Assembly: GCF_024713945.1 (NCBI RefSeq)
Contig: NC_134682.1
Span: 4,379,001-4,443,000 of the forward strand
DNA: 64,000 bases
Source of the DNA: Dermatophagoides farinae
Taxonomy: Eukaryota > Arthropoda > Arachnida > Sarcoptiformes > Pyroglyphidae
Direction: 5' to 3'
The translations under genes were made by a program, and so were the position numbers. Positions 54,865-64,000 of the stretch are shown piece by piece. Each line of letters starts with the position of its first letter. Positions within the stretch are counted from its first letter, which is position 1. The notes under the pieces are model-generated. The model was not told where the DNA came from and ran no database searches. It saw only the letters and a list, made by a program, of their open reading frames with translations.

Positions 54865-57636
54865 GATGGTTGATGAATTCTTGTTTGTTTGTTGTTGTTG
54901 TTGTTGCTGCTGCTGTCCTTTAAATTTGAATACGAATTTGAAAACGAAATATGTTGCTTGAATATGATGATGATGAAAAAAATAATGATTTCAAATTCAA
55001 AATTTTTTGTTTTCCATAAACAAAATAAACTTTCTCTTTGGCCAGAAAACTTTGTTTTTTTTCTCTCTCTCATTTCCATCCATTTATTTGATATATGTCG
55101 ACGATTGTTGTTGTTAATTTGCCATTATTTATGTATCAGTCTTTTTTTTCCGACCCGGTTTCTCGTTTCTCTTCCTATTTTTCGTTTCAATTTCATCATT
55201 TTCATATCCAATGGTTTTTCCCCAAATATTCATTATTGATTCACGGAATTTCTGTTTTTTTCTTCATCATCAATTCCCATATGAATGGATATTCTAAGAA
55301 ATTTATCAGAATTTTTCAATTAAGAAAAAAAAACAAAAATCAACAACAAATCAACGATAACATGAATCCAAAATAAAGGGTTAAAATAGCAACCGAAACT
55401 TTTGTGGTTATCAATCAAAGATGGGAAAATCCAAATCGATAATTTTTTTTGCCTAAATTGGAAATTTTATGTACATTTTTTTTTGTTTTTTGCTCTTTCT
55501 GTATGATGATGGGGAAACGTTCAACGACCTAGTTAATTTTTCATTTCATTTCATTTCCATCATTATCTATTTATACCTGGGCCACAATATATTATATTAA
55601 TCATGATTACCGAACCACAAGGTATGATATGATTCGAATCGTTTGATTTGTGTTTCAATTGACTTTTGTTTTCCTTCTTTTTTTTTCTTTTAATTTCTCT
55701 TTTCTATTTTGCAAAGGAAAAAAAAGGAAATTTTATCAGGATGCGAAACATTTTTTCAGCGCCGACAAAAATAAAAAAAAAGAACCAAGACGAAAAACAA
55801 GTTTTTTGAGTCGTAAATCTTAGTGCTGAAGAAAAATCTAAAATTTTCGAAGATTCGTTCAATCGAAAAATTGATGATAACAATCACAACAACAACGACG
55901 ACGACGACGAAGACGACCTGTTATCATCACAGATTGATCATTGGTGCACGTTAATGATTTTGTTCTAAATCACGAAAAAAAACAACAAATAAATAAATAT
56001 TGAACTTAAATTAATCTTGAAATGACTACTAAACTAATCGAAATGGTAAATTAAAAATCCAGGTGATAATAATTAGATCAAAGGTCAGAGATATCAAAAA
56101 AAAACGCATAAAAATGATGATTGAATTTTTCAACTTTTTTCCGTTCTCTCTCTCTGTCTCTGCTTTATAAATGGGGAAAAAAACTTTTTTTTTTCATTTC
56201 ACACCATTCATTCAATCATAAATGATTAGAAATTATGGTGTGAATAGAGCCAATTTTTTTTTGTTTTTGAAGAATTTGAAATGTTCCAGATGTGTGTGTG
56301 TGTGTGTGTGTCTGTGAAACATGATAATCATCATTGAATGAACAAACAGACAAACAACCGTGGAACTGGAACAATGAAAGAAATCTGTCGTAATTTGAGA
56401 CAAAAAAAATGACATATGAAACAATGATTCAATGATTTGAATTTTTTTCCCTCACACACACACACAGAGAGAATATTCTTAGTCGGACTTTTAGTTTCTG
56501 GTTACTGAAACAAATTATGTAATTTTTTCAAGTGCAATAAAATTTCAGCAAATACAAAACACCAAAACAAAACGAACAGAATGGCTATATAAAAGTTTTC
56601 TTGTGTGCGTTTTTTAATAATATGGTGATAAAAAAGAATTTTTCTTCATTTTTTATTTTCGAAATAAAACATTAAATATATTGAATTGGATGTAATTCTC
56701 TGCGACTGATCTTTGTGCATATTCATATTGCATGCTGGTCATTGTTGTTAGTGACGACAATTATGTTGAAATTCTGGTCGTTGTGGTGATGGTAATGGTG
56801 AGTAATGAAGGGTGAGCCACTTTCGTGATTCAATTGGCAATTTTGTATTTTGATAGTGAAAAAAAAACGCTAATTTCATTCTATATATAAAGAAATGAGT
56901 GAATGGAAAAGATTAGAGAATCTATTCATTCATTTGCGGCGTCGTAAATTTTAGAGACAAATTTTTTTTTTTTGGTTTCAATGCCAAGCGCGTGAGCACG
57001 AACAATTCTGGATTCTGGTGTAGCTCTAAAATCCAAAAAAAAAAAAAAAACGCAAAATATATGTGTGTGTTTGGTGGGGGGAATGGAAAACGGACGTCAT
57101 TCATCGTTTTTATGAGCAAAAAAGGAAAAAAATGAGGAATGATGAAAAAAAATAAATCCTCCATTCTCCACAGTTGATATCCCCATTTTGTGAATCAAAT
57201 TCTTATTGTGAACACAAAAAAAATTATAATCTTAAACAACAACAACAACAAATAAGAATTTGAATGCCAAACACAAACACACACCCAACAAAATTCTCCA
57301 AAAAAAAAAAAAAACAATAATACGGAATTGAATCGAATTTTCCAGTAACAAAAAAAAAAACGAAAACAAATCGACGAGCAGCTGTTATCAAAACAACATC
57401 GATATTGCAGCTAAAAACTGTCAAATGATCATATATGAAATCTGGCAATAATTTTTCTGATTTGTGTGTGTGTGTTTGTGAAAAGGATGTTTTTTTGTTG
57501 TTGCAGAAAAATTTATTGAATGAAATATCGTCGCCATGATCTGAATTTATTTTAATTTTTGTTTTTTGTTTTTGTTTCTTAAAAAAAATCATCAAAAAAA
57601 AACGATACAAACACCCCCCACACACACACACAAACA
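54865..57636. other. Long spacer between desaturase and synaptotagmin promoters
   Basis: 2.8 kb, divergent promoters on both sides. GTT/TGC repeat (54890-54914), TG repeat (56290-56310), A/T runs. A short ATG-led stretch at about 55603 followed by a GTATG donor could be a 5' exon but cannot be joined to anything. The minus frame at 57224-57904 is low-complexity. No gene supported. Confidence 0.5.
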
Positions 57637-59600
57637 ATGTATCCGTTTCAACAACAACAACAACAACAGCAACCATCGAATCTTTTGATGAATACAATTG
57701 ATCATCATCATTCATCATGGAAAAAATCATTATTACTTGATCATAATCATAATGATCCAATTGATAATGCTGGTATGTAAAGTAGTTAGAAATCTCAAAT
57801 TTGATTTGATTTGATTTTGAAAAATTCCAATTTTCAAAAGATTCAACCGGATCAATATTGAATCTATCGGATCTAAGCGAATCGAATGCTGCATTCATTG
57901 GCACTGTTTGTCTTGCTAGTGGTTTCGTTCTGTTGGTATTATTTGCATCAATCTATTATTATCGTAAACGTAGCTTGTATCATGATTTCACTATTACTGG
58001 ATCAACTTCGATGAAATCAGATAATAATAATAATAAGATATTGTTATTGAAAAAAAATTTACAATTTAACGAAGAAAAACCATATGTTGTACGGCAAAAA
58101 ACACCTGCTGTACGTAGTCCAAGTTCATCACAGGTTAATCCATTCAATAAGAAAAGTCCCAGTCCAACTGGTGGATTATCACGTAAGTATTCGGGCGATG
58201 ATCGATCGAATGTTTGTGATTGATTCAATTCAATATTTTTTTATTCCATGATAGCAAATGATAATGAAATGAAAAATGTAAATCGAAATGTTGATCTCGA
58301 ATCTGGTCGTAATAGCCAAAATAATTCAAAACATTGTTCACCGATTGCTGAAGAACAACAGCCGATAAAACAACAACAACAACCACAACAGGTGATGAAT
58401 TCGATTGAAAATTTGAAAAAAAATTCAATGGCTACTGAATCATCATCACGATCATCATCGGTGGATATTACAATTCCATCACAAACAACAACACAATTGG
58501 CAAACAACAATAATTCAACGAATGTGGCTAAAAATTTGGGAAAATTACATTTTAAATTGAAATATAGTTATGAAAAACGTGCACTTTGTTTGGCCATCAA
58601 TCGTTGTACGGATCTACAAGCAAAAGATGCTGCAAGTACATTAGATCCATATGTGAAAATACAATTGTTACCGGAAAAACAACATAAAGCTAAAACACGT
58701 GTATTGCGTAAATCATTGAATCCAATCTATAATGAAGAATTCACATTCTATGGTATTACATCAAATCTGCTGGAAATGTTGGCCATTCATTTTGTCATAT
58801 TGAATTTTGATCGATTCTCAAGAGATGAAATTCTCGGTGAAGTTGTTTGTCGTTTAAATCAATTTGAATTTGATTCATTGGAAAAACAGCTAACATTATG
58901 TCGAGATATTGTACCGCTTGGTAATAAGGTAATAATTATCTGATTTATTCTAATCATGAATTTTTTTTTCACCATTTCCATTTAATCTAATCTTTTGTTT
59001 ATCATTTCAATTGCTATCCAAAATACAAACAAACACACTGTGAATCTAAATCGAAATCAAAAAGCTCAAGATACAGGATCTAGGTGAATTATTGGTATCA
59101 CTTTGTTATCAGCCGATCGCTAACCGTTTGACTGTTGTCATATTGAAAGCAAGAAATTTACCCAAAATGGATCTAACCGGATTGTGTGGTACGTTTGTTT
59201 TTGCTTGTTTAAATGTTTATTTTCATGATTGAAATTGATGATTATTATTTCATTCAAAGATCCATATGTGAAGATTTATGTATTTCATAATGGTGAACGT
59301 ATTTCGAAAAAACGTACACACATTAAACGTCGTACATTATCGCCGGTATTTAATGAAAGTTTCGTTTTCGATATACCAGCCGATGAAGGTTTGGATAATA
59401 TTCATTTACAATTCATGATCTATGATCATGATCGTGTTACACGTAATGAATTGATTGGTAAAGTGGAAATTGGTTCAAAAACCGGCATACCGGCAACGGA
59501 AAAACATTGGCATGAAGTGATCAAATCACCGCGTAGACAGATTGCTGAATGGCATAAACTACGTGAAGTTACATCAACAACAATGGCTACAAACAATTGA
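57637..59600 (+). CDS. Synaptotagmin, Syt4/Syt11 type
   Basis: Five exons: 57637-57772, 57841-58182, 58255-58928, about 59077-59188, and 59260-59600, total 534 residues. A short Gln/His-rich luminal part precedes the membrane helix ([28 protein letters not shown], about residues 62-88), then a long linker. C2A (about 254-365) has [36 protein letters not shown] and FTFYGI, all Syt4 hallmarks; its first loop reads [13 protein letters not shown]2B (about 385-520) has [34 protein letters not shown] and [10 protein letters not shown], with the Asp residues for Ca2+ present. It acts in regulated dense-core or postsynaptic vesicle release. The exon-4 acceptor is ambiguous: three AGs (59064, 59070, 59076) all keep frame. 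Confidence 0.92.
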
Positions 59601-61292
59601 AAATTCAAAGAAACTCAAACAGAAAACTTGATATTCTATGTTTTTTTTTGTTGTTCTCTCAACAATGAATTTCTATTCAATTCCTGATTCTTGATTCTTA
59701 GCATTTAAATATAAGACGGTTGACAACAAACAAACAGGTGAACGAATTCTTTGATCAAAACAAAAACAAAAACAAACGAATTACTTGAACACATACACAC
59801 ACACACACACACAAACCGCATAACCTACATTTTTCTTTCTCTCGGTCGAACTTAACCATATCTCTCTTTAGATTCTTTTTTTCATTTATAGAATCATCAT
59901 CATCATCATCTCATGTTGCTCTCATATTTCAAAATTTAAATTTTGTGGAACATGAATTTTTCTTTAAACAAAAATCAGAACCAAAAAAAAAAAGAATGAA
60001 ATAATGAGATTCAAATTTCTGCTTCCTTTTCTTTTGATTTTAACCATTTCCCGAAACAATAAAAACGTTGTTGTTTTGATGAATTTAAGAATTTAAATTT
60101 TAATAAAATTCACCTATCAATGAATCGATGAATTGAATTTTTTTTTGTTTCATGCCTGAAGGCGCCATCTATTAATATTTAAAATTAACATTGTCATAAA
60201 CAAAACAAAAAAAAAATTCGAATTTTACAATTGAAAAAATTTCCCGATAAGTCATTAATCGATTGATTGATTGATTGATTAGCAACCAACGGATCCGATA
60301 TAACAATGACAAATGAATCATCAAATAACAAAAAAAAGAAAAAAAACATTTATCACGTATGTACTTTTTTTCCATTACCAAATAGATTGTAATTTTTTGT
60401 TGCTCCTTATCTTTTTCATGTAGGCTAGACGAGAAAAAAAACACACTTGCCAATACGCTTGAATTTATGCCTTAATCCATTTGGATAGTCGTCAACATAC
60501 AAATATCATCTGTTGACAAGAGGTTTTATTTTCTCTTTCTTCTCATTATTAGTCATTGTGATGATAAAAATTCCTGGTTGTCGGTTCACCTGACATTTAT
60601 CATCATTTAAAATCAAAAAACAAACAACCAATTGATCAATCAAGCAATCCAAAAGAGAATTTAAAAATTTCAACAACAACAAAAAAAAACAATTGGGGCG
60701 TTGGTCGTTATTATTTTATTTGAATCTTAATGGCAATTAAAAATCGGAAATCATAAAAAAAAACTTTCCAAATCATCCAAAAAATAATGAAAAAAATGAC
60801 TAATTGCATTTTAAACATGCAACAACGACAGGATCTGTTTTTGATCTTAATAACAAGGACCATAATGATGATGATGATTACAGCATTTTATTATGGAATA
60901 AACAACAAAAAAAAAGACCGAACCACAATAAACTTGTTTGCTGGTTTTCAAATGATTTCAAAATTTTTTTTTTTTGGCCAGAAAAACAAAATTCCCGGAA
61001 CTAGAAAGAAAAAATTAGAATGAAATTTGTCAATCCATCCGTCCATTCATCCGTCGATTGACAAAAATGTATCAAAAGAACATACGACACACTTGAAACA
61101 ATGATTGTATCGAACAATTAATCAATCAATTAAATAAATTTTGTAAACAGTCAATTTTATTAAACACCCACACATATATTGATAATCATACTGGATTATT
61201 GAATTTTCTGATTATAAAAAAATAATTTATAAATGATTCATTAATTAATTAATCAATCAATCTATGGAATAATTTTGAAAATTTGATTATAA
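59601..61292. other. Spacer right of synaptotagmin
   Basis: 3' UTR of the synaptotagmin gene and AT-rich DNA with CA (59793-59813) and ATC repeats. A GGCGCCATCTA motif lies at 60161-60171. No gene supported; frames at 60172 and 60787 are low-complexity. Confidence 0.6.
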
Positions 61293-61535
61293 TCAAACCA
61301 TAAATGTTGTGAACAACATCATTATCGATGTGAAAAAGATTGATGTATATGATGAAACCATTGTTGATAATGATCCATTTGGTTTCGATGTCGTTGTCGG
61401 TGCCGTGGTTGTCGTGGTTGTCGTTTCATTTGTTCCATCCGGTGCTTGCATTGATAATTGAATCAAAAACAGCGAATAAATAATCATCATACAGATGATC
61501 ATTCGATACAAAGTTGTAGTGATAGTGGTGGCCAT
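61293..61535 (-). CDS. Small Thr-rich secreted or GPI-anchored protein 1
   Basis: 80 residues. Signal peptide-like start (RMIICMMIIYSLFLIQLS), then a short Thr-rich stretch (TNETTTTTTTAPTTTSKPNGS), then a hydrophobic C-terminus (SIFFTSIMMLFTTFMV) with no charged tail, as in GPI-anchor signals. The KPNGS just before the tail recurs in the next two genes. It resembles a mucin-type surface peptide without the repeat expansion. Confidence 0.55.
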   Translation of the reverse strand: MATTITTTLYRMIICMMIIYSLFLIQLSMQAPDGTNETTTTTTTAPTTTSKPNGSLSTMVSSYTSIFFTSIMMLFTTFMV

Positions 61536-62200
61536 TATATCATATGAATATGGTAACGTAACAGACAGGATCAAAAAAAAAAAAAAATGAAAATTTTCAA
61601 CAAAATTTTTTTTTCGTTCTAACCAAACCAATCAATCAAACCAATTGTATCGAGTTTTTATAACCAGAAAAAAAAATAAAATTTTCCATCAACTTTATCA
61701 TCATCATCATCATTGCCATTGTCGTCGTCGTCGTCGTCGTAGTAGTTGTTGTTGCTGCTGCTGTTATTGGCTAACAAAAAATAAAAAAAAAAATGTCAAA
61801 CAAACAAAAGAAATTACGTGTGTATCCATGACATTTTTATTTCTGAAATCAATAAATTGTTAAATATTTTAAATTATTTCTGTTTTTTTTTTGATATCAA
61901 TCAATCATCGTTATACCACGCTTGGAATTTTTTTTTGTTTTTTTTTTGTTGATCTCATTGTTTCGTTTTTTTGTTTGTTTGTTTGTTTGTTCTGGATTTC
62001 AAAATTTTGCCATTACTGGTGATTACACTAATCTGAGATGAGTTCATCTTTTTGATTACCGATTTTTTTTGCATTGTTATTTGGAATGTTTTTGATTAGT
62101 TTATTGATCGATTGATTGATTAATCATAATAAATCATTGGAAAAAAATTTTCATTTATTTATTGATTTTATATGATGAAAATATTTGGTATTTTTTTTAA
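61536..62200. other. Spacer between small Thr-rich genes
   Basis: TTTG repeat (61970-61990). The part 62030-62200 is repeated almost exactly at 62862-63033, as the 3' flank of the next gene, so gene and flank were duplicated together. Confidence 0.7.
62030..62200. repeat. Duplicated 3' flank, copy 1 (copy 2 at 62862-63033)
   Basis: TTTTTGCATTGTTATTTGG... GATCGATTGATTGATTAATC... up to the stop codon TTAGCTCATCAATAC is shared by both with few differences. Confidence 0.9.
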
Positions 62201-62608
62201 TTAGCTCATCAATACATTGATCATTATAATGAATATGGTGGTTATCGTCAAGGTTGATAATGATGATGTTTGAATTGATTTGGATCCATTCGGTTTTGGT
62301 GTCGTTGGTTCTGGTGTTGATTGAGTTGAATTGGTCGTTGTTGTCGATTCTGGTGTTGATTGAGTTGTCTTGACCGTTGTCGTTGGTTCTGGTGTTGATT
62401 GAGTTGTCTTGACCGTTGTCGTTGGTTCTGGTGTTGATTGAGTTGTACTGGTCAAATTCGTATCCCGATTAATCGATGATTCGAGATCATCATCAATTTG
62501 ATTATCATTATCATCGATTGGTAATAAAGAAACGTGTCCAATCATACAAAATATGATTAAATTAATCACAACAATAATCATTGACATTTTCATGTTAGCG
62601 GCCATCAT
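62201..62608 (-). CDS. Mucin-like Thr-rich, probably GPI-anchored protein 2
   Basis: 135 residues from the Met at 62608. Signal peptide MSMIIVVINLIIFCMIGHVSL, acidic segment DDNDNQIDDDLESS, then four copies of a TQSTPEPTTT(V)KT unit, then TPKPNGSKSIQTSSLSTLTI and a hydrophobic end (TIFIIMINVLMS). It is highly Thr/Ser/Pro-rich, so heavy O-glycosylation is likely. It is a close paralog of the next gene: C-terminal 30 residues and 3' flank are nearly the same. Likely a surface or secreted mucin; no domain beyond the repeats. Confidence 0.7.
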   Translation of the reverse strand: MMAANMKMSMIIVVINLIIFCMIGHVSLLPIDDNDNQIDDDLESSINRDTNLTSTTQSTPEPTTTVKTTQSTPEPTTTVKTTQSTPESTTTTNSTQSTPEPTTPKPNGSKSIQTSSLSTLTITTIFIIMINVLMS

Positions 62609-63033
62609 TTTGTATATAGCGAAAAATAATTTTGGTGAATAATGCAATTTACCAAATAAATAAGAAGACAAATATCCATCGTTTTGTATTTATATTAAAA
62701 GAATCGATAATCGTGTCGTGCCAAAAAACTCTAAAACATCTCATCTACATTGATAATAATGAGAGAATCAGAAAAAAAAAATTCCAAATCTTAAGTATAT
62801 CACTACGAAACCAATGCTGATATATGCTGGTGATTAATCTAATCTAGCTCTTTTTTTAATTGAACTCATCTTTTTGATTACAGATTTTTTGCATTGTTAT
62901 TTGGAATGTTTTCGATTAGTTTATTGATCGATTGATTGATTAATCATAATAAATCATTGGAAAAAAATAAAAAAAATTTCATTTATTTATTGTTTTAATA
63001 TGATATGATGAAAATATTTAGTATTTTTTTTTA
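62609..63033. other. Spacer between mucin-like genes 2 and 3
   Basis: Holds copy 2 of the duplicated 3' flank (62862-63033). No gene seen. Confidence 0.7.
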
Positions 63034-64000
63034 TTAGCTCATCAATACATTGACCATTATAATGAATATGGTGGTTATCATCAAGGTTGATAATGATGAT
63101 GTTTGAATCGATTTTGATCCGTTCGGTTTTGGTGTCGTTGTCGTTGGTGTCGATTCGGATGTATTGTCAGTTGTGGTTGGCGTTGATTCGGATGTCTTGT
63201 CCGTTGTCGTTGGTGTCGATTCGGATGTTTTGTCCGTTGTCGTTGGTGTCGATTCGGATGTTTTGTCCGTTGTCGTTGGTGTCGATTCGGATGTTTTGTC
63301 CGTTGTCGTTGGTGTCGATTCGGATGTTTTGTCCGTTGTCGTTGGTGTCGATTCGGATGTTTTGTCCGTTGTCGTTGGTGTCGATTCGGATGTTTTGTCC
63401 GTTGTCGTTGGTGTCGATTCGGATGTTTTGTCCGTTGTCGTTGGTGTCGATTCGGATGTTTTGTCCGTTGTCGTTGGTGTCGATTCGGATGTTTTGTCCG
63501 TTGTCGTTGGTGTCGATTCGGATGTTTTGTCCGTTGTCGTTGGTGTCGATTCGGATGTTTTGTCCGTTGTCGTTGGTGTCGATTCGGATGTTTTGTCCGT
63601 TGTCGTTGGTGTCGATTCGGATGTTTTGTCCGTTGTCGTTGGTGTCGATTCGGATGTTTTGTCCGTTGTCGTTGGTGTCGATTCGGGTGTCTTGTCCGTT
63701 GTCGTTGATTCGGGTGTCTTGTCTGTTGTCGTTGATTCGGGTGTCTTGTCCGTTGTCGTTGATTCGGGTGTCTTGTCCGTTGTCGTTGATTCGGGTGTCT
63801 TGTCCGTTGTCGTTGATTCGGGTGTCTTGTCCGTTGTCGTTGTCGTTGATTCGGGAGTCTTTTCCGTTGTCGTTGTCGTTGATTCGGGAGTCTTTTCCGT
63901 TGTCGTTGTCGTTGATTCGGGAGTCTTTTCCGTTGTCGTTGTCGTTGATTCGGGAGTCTTTTCCGTTGTCGTTGTCGTTGATTCGGGTGTCTTTTCCGTT
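63034..64000 (-). CDS. Mucin-like Thr-rich, probably GPI-anchored protein 3 (partial, runs off the window)
   Basis: The stop is at 63034-63036; the start lies beyond 64000. The C-terminus (PKPNGSKSIQTSS... TIFIIMVNVLMS) is nearly the same as protein 2. The visible rest is all repeat: about 16 units of 11 residues (TSESTPTTTDK), six units of 9 residues (TPESTTTDK), then at least four units of 11 residues (TPESTTTTTEK) at the window edge. The frame stays open over about 960 nt of repeat. A Thr/Ser/Pro mucin domain with regular acidic and Lys residues, probably O-glycosylated and held at the surface by a GPI anchor. Confidence 0.7.
   Translation of the reverse strand, partial: TEKTPESTTTTTEKTPESTTTTTEKTPESTTTTTEKTPESTTTTTEKTPESTTTTTDKTPESTTTDKTPESTTTDKTPESTTTDKTPESTTTDKTPESTTTDKTPESTPTTTDKTSESTPTTTDKTSESTPTTTDKTSESTPTTTDKTSESTPTTTDKTSESTPTTTDKTSESTPTTTDKTSESTPTTTDKTSESTPTTTDKTSESTPTTTDKTSESTPTTTDKTSESTPTTTDKTSESTPTTTDKTSESTPTTTDKTSESTPTTTDKTSESTPTTTDNTSESTPTTTTPKPNGSKSIQTSSLSTLMITTIFIIMVNVLMS
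63150..64000. repeat. Coding minisatellite in three blocks (33, 27 and 33 bp units)
   Basis: Block 1 (about 63150-63690): 33-bp unit with GTTTTGTCCGTTGTCGTTGG. Block 2 (about 63683-63840): 27-bp unit GATTCGGGTGTCTTGTCC plus GTTGTCGTT. Block 3 (about 63848-64000): 33-bp unit GATTCGGGAGTCTTTTCC plus two GTTGTC steps. Units inside each block are almost identical, a sign of recent expansion. All unit sizes are multiples of three. Confidence 0.92.

Noticed and set aside
55595-55640. Short ATG-led exon with GTATG donor upstream of synaptotagmin
   Set aside because: Only seven codons, and no acceptor nearby continues it in frame to a recognised protein.
57224-57904. 226-codon minus-strand frame
   Set aside because: It overlaps the first exons of the synaptotagmin gene and reads poly-Val, poly-Cys and Lys-rich strings from simple repeats.
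1-64000. CRISPR array, bacterial operon or plasmid-like feature
   Set aside because: No regularly spaced palindromic repeats, and the spliced animal genes make it irrelevant. The regular array at 63150-64000 is a coding minisatellite without unique spacers.

Overview
The window is strongly AT-rich nuclear DNA from a small arthropod genome, most likely an astigmatid (dust- or parasitic-type) mite. The reasons are animal-type genes on both strands, very short GT-AG introns (mostly 60-80 nt), short spacers between genes, proteins full of Asn/Gln/Ser/His runs, an animal U2 snRNA, and a set of arthropod-type families (GMC oxidoreductases, gustatory-receptor-like protein, neurotrophin/Spatzle-type ligand). 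The species is inferred from style, not from a diagnostic marker.

Region 1 (1-12.4 kb) is a repeat-rich island. It holds the 3' part of a Ty1/copia element with its LTR, two older copia remnants (one on each strand, the second with both LTR pieces), the 3' end of a LINE, a spliced acidic gene fragment with tandem SUMO-interaction-like motifs, an intron-containing tRNA-Arg(ACG), a U2 snRNA gene on the minus strand, and several scrambled repeat copies.

Region 2 (12.4-16.5 kb) starts with the proteasome ATPase Rpt5 and a convergent DHRS7B-type reductase, followed by a complete 199-bp pogo/Tigger-type MITE with TA duplication beside the tail of a Tigger transposase.

Region 3 (16.5-33 kb) holds a gustatory-receptor-like gene, two DRAM-family genes in tandem, a cysteine-rich receptor-like membrane protein with a PPxY tail, FIT2 (lipid droplet formation), PIGZ (GPI mannosyltransferase 4), a head-to-head pair of paralogous C2H2 zinc-finger genes and a small single-pass membrane protein.

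Region 4 (33.9-54.9 kb) is gene-dense: two tandem GMC oxidoreductases, SPG21/maspardin, MED9, PLPP6-type phosphatase, a secreted cystine-knot ligand closely resembling neurotrophins, a TWIK-type two-pore potassium channel, epsilon-COP, mitochondrial Lon protease and a delta-9 acyl-CoA desaturase. Region 5 (55-64 kb) has a synaptotagmin-4/11-type gene and, at the right edge, three small Thr-rich, probably GPI-anchored mucin-like genes in tandem, the last running off the window through a long minisatellite.

Most genes are independent housekeeping or membrane-traffic genes; there is no operon. Recurrent themes are local tandem duplication (DRAM, GMC, zinc fingers, mucins) with intron differences between copies, and shared promoter motifs (TATCGATA before COPE and Lon; TAGATGGCRC in several spacers). 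Exon borders were placed by hand from GT/AG sites, reading frame and family similarity; coding sums were checked to be multiples of three for every multi-exon model except the open-ended fragment at 3.7-4.5 kb.
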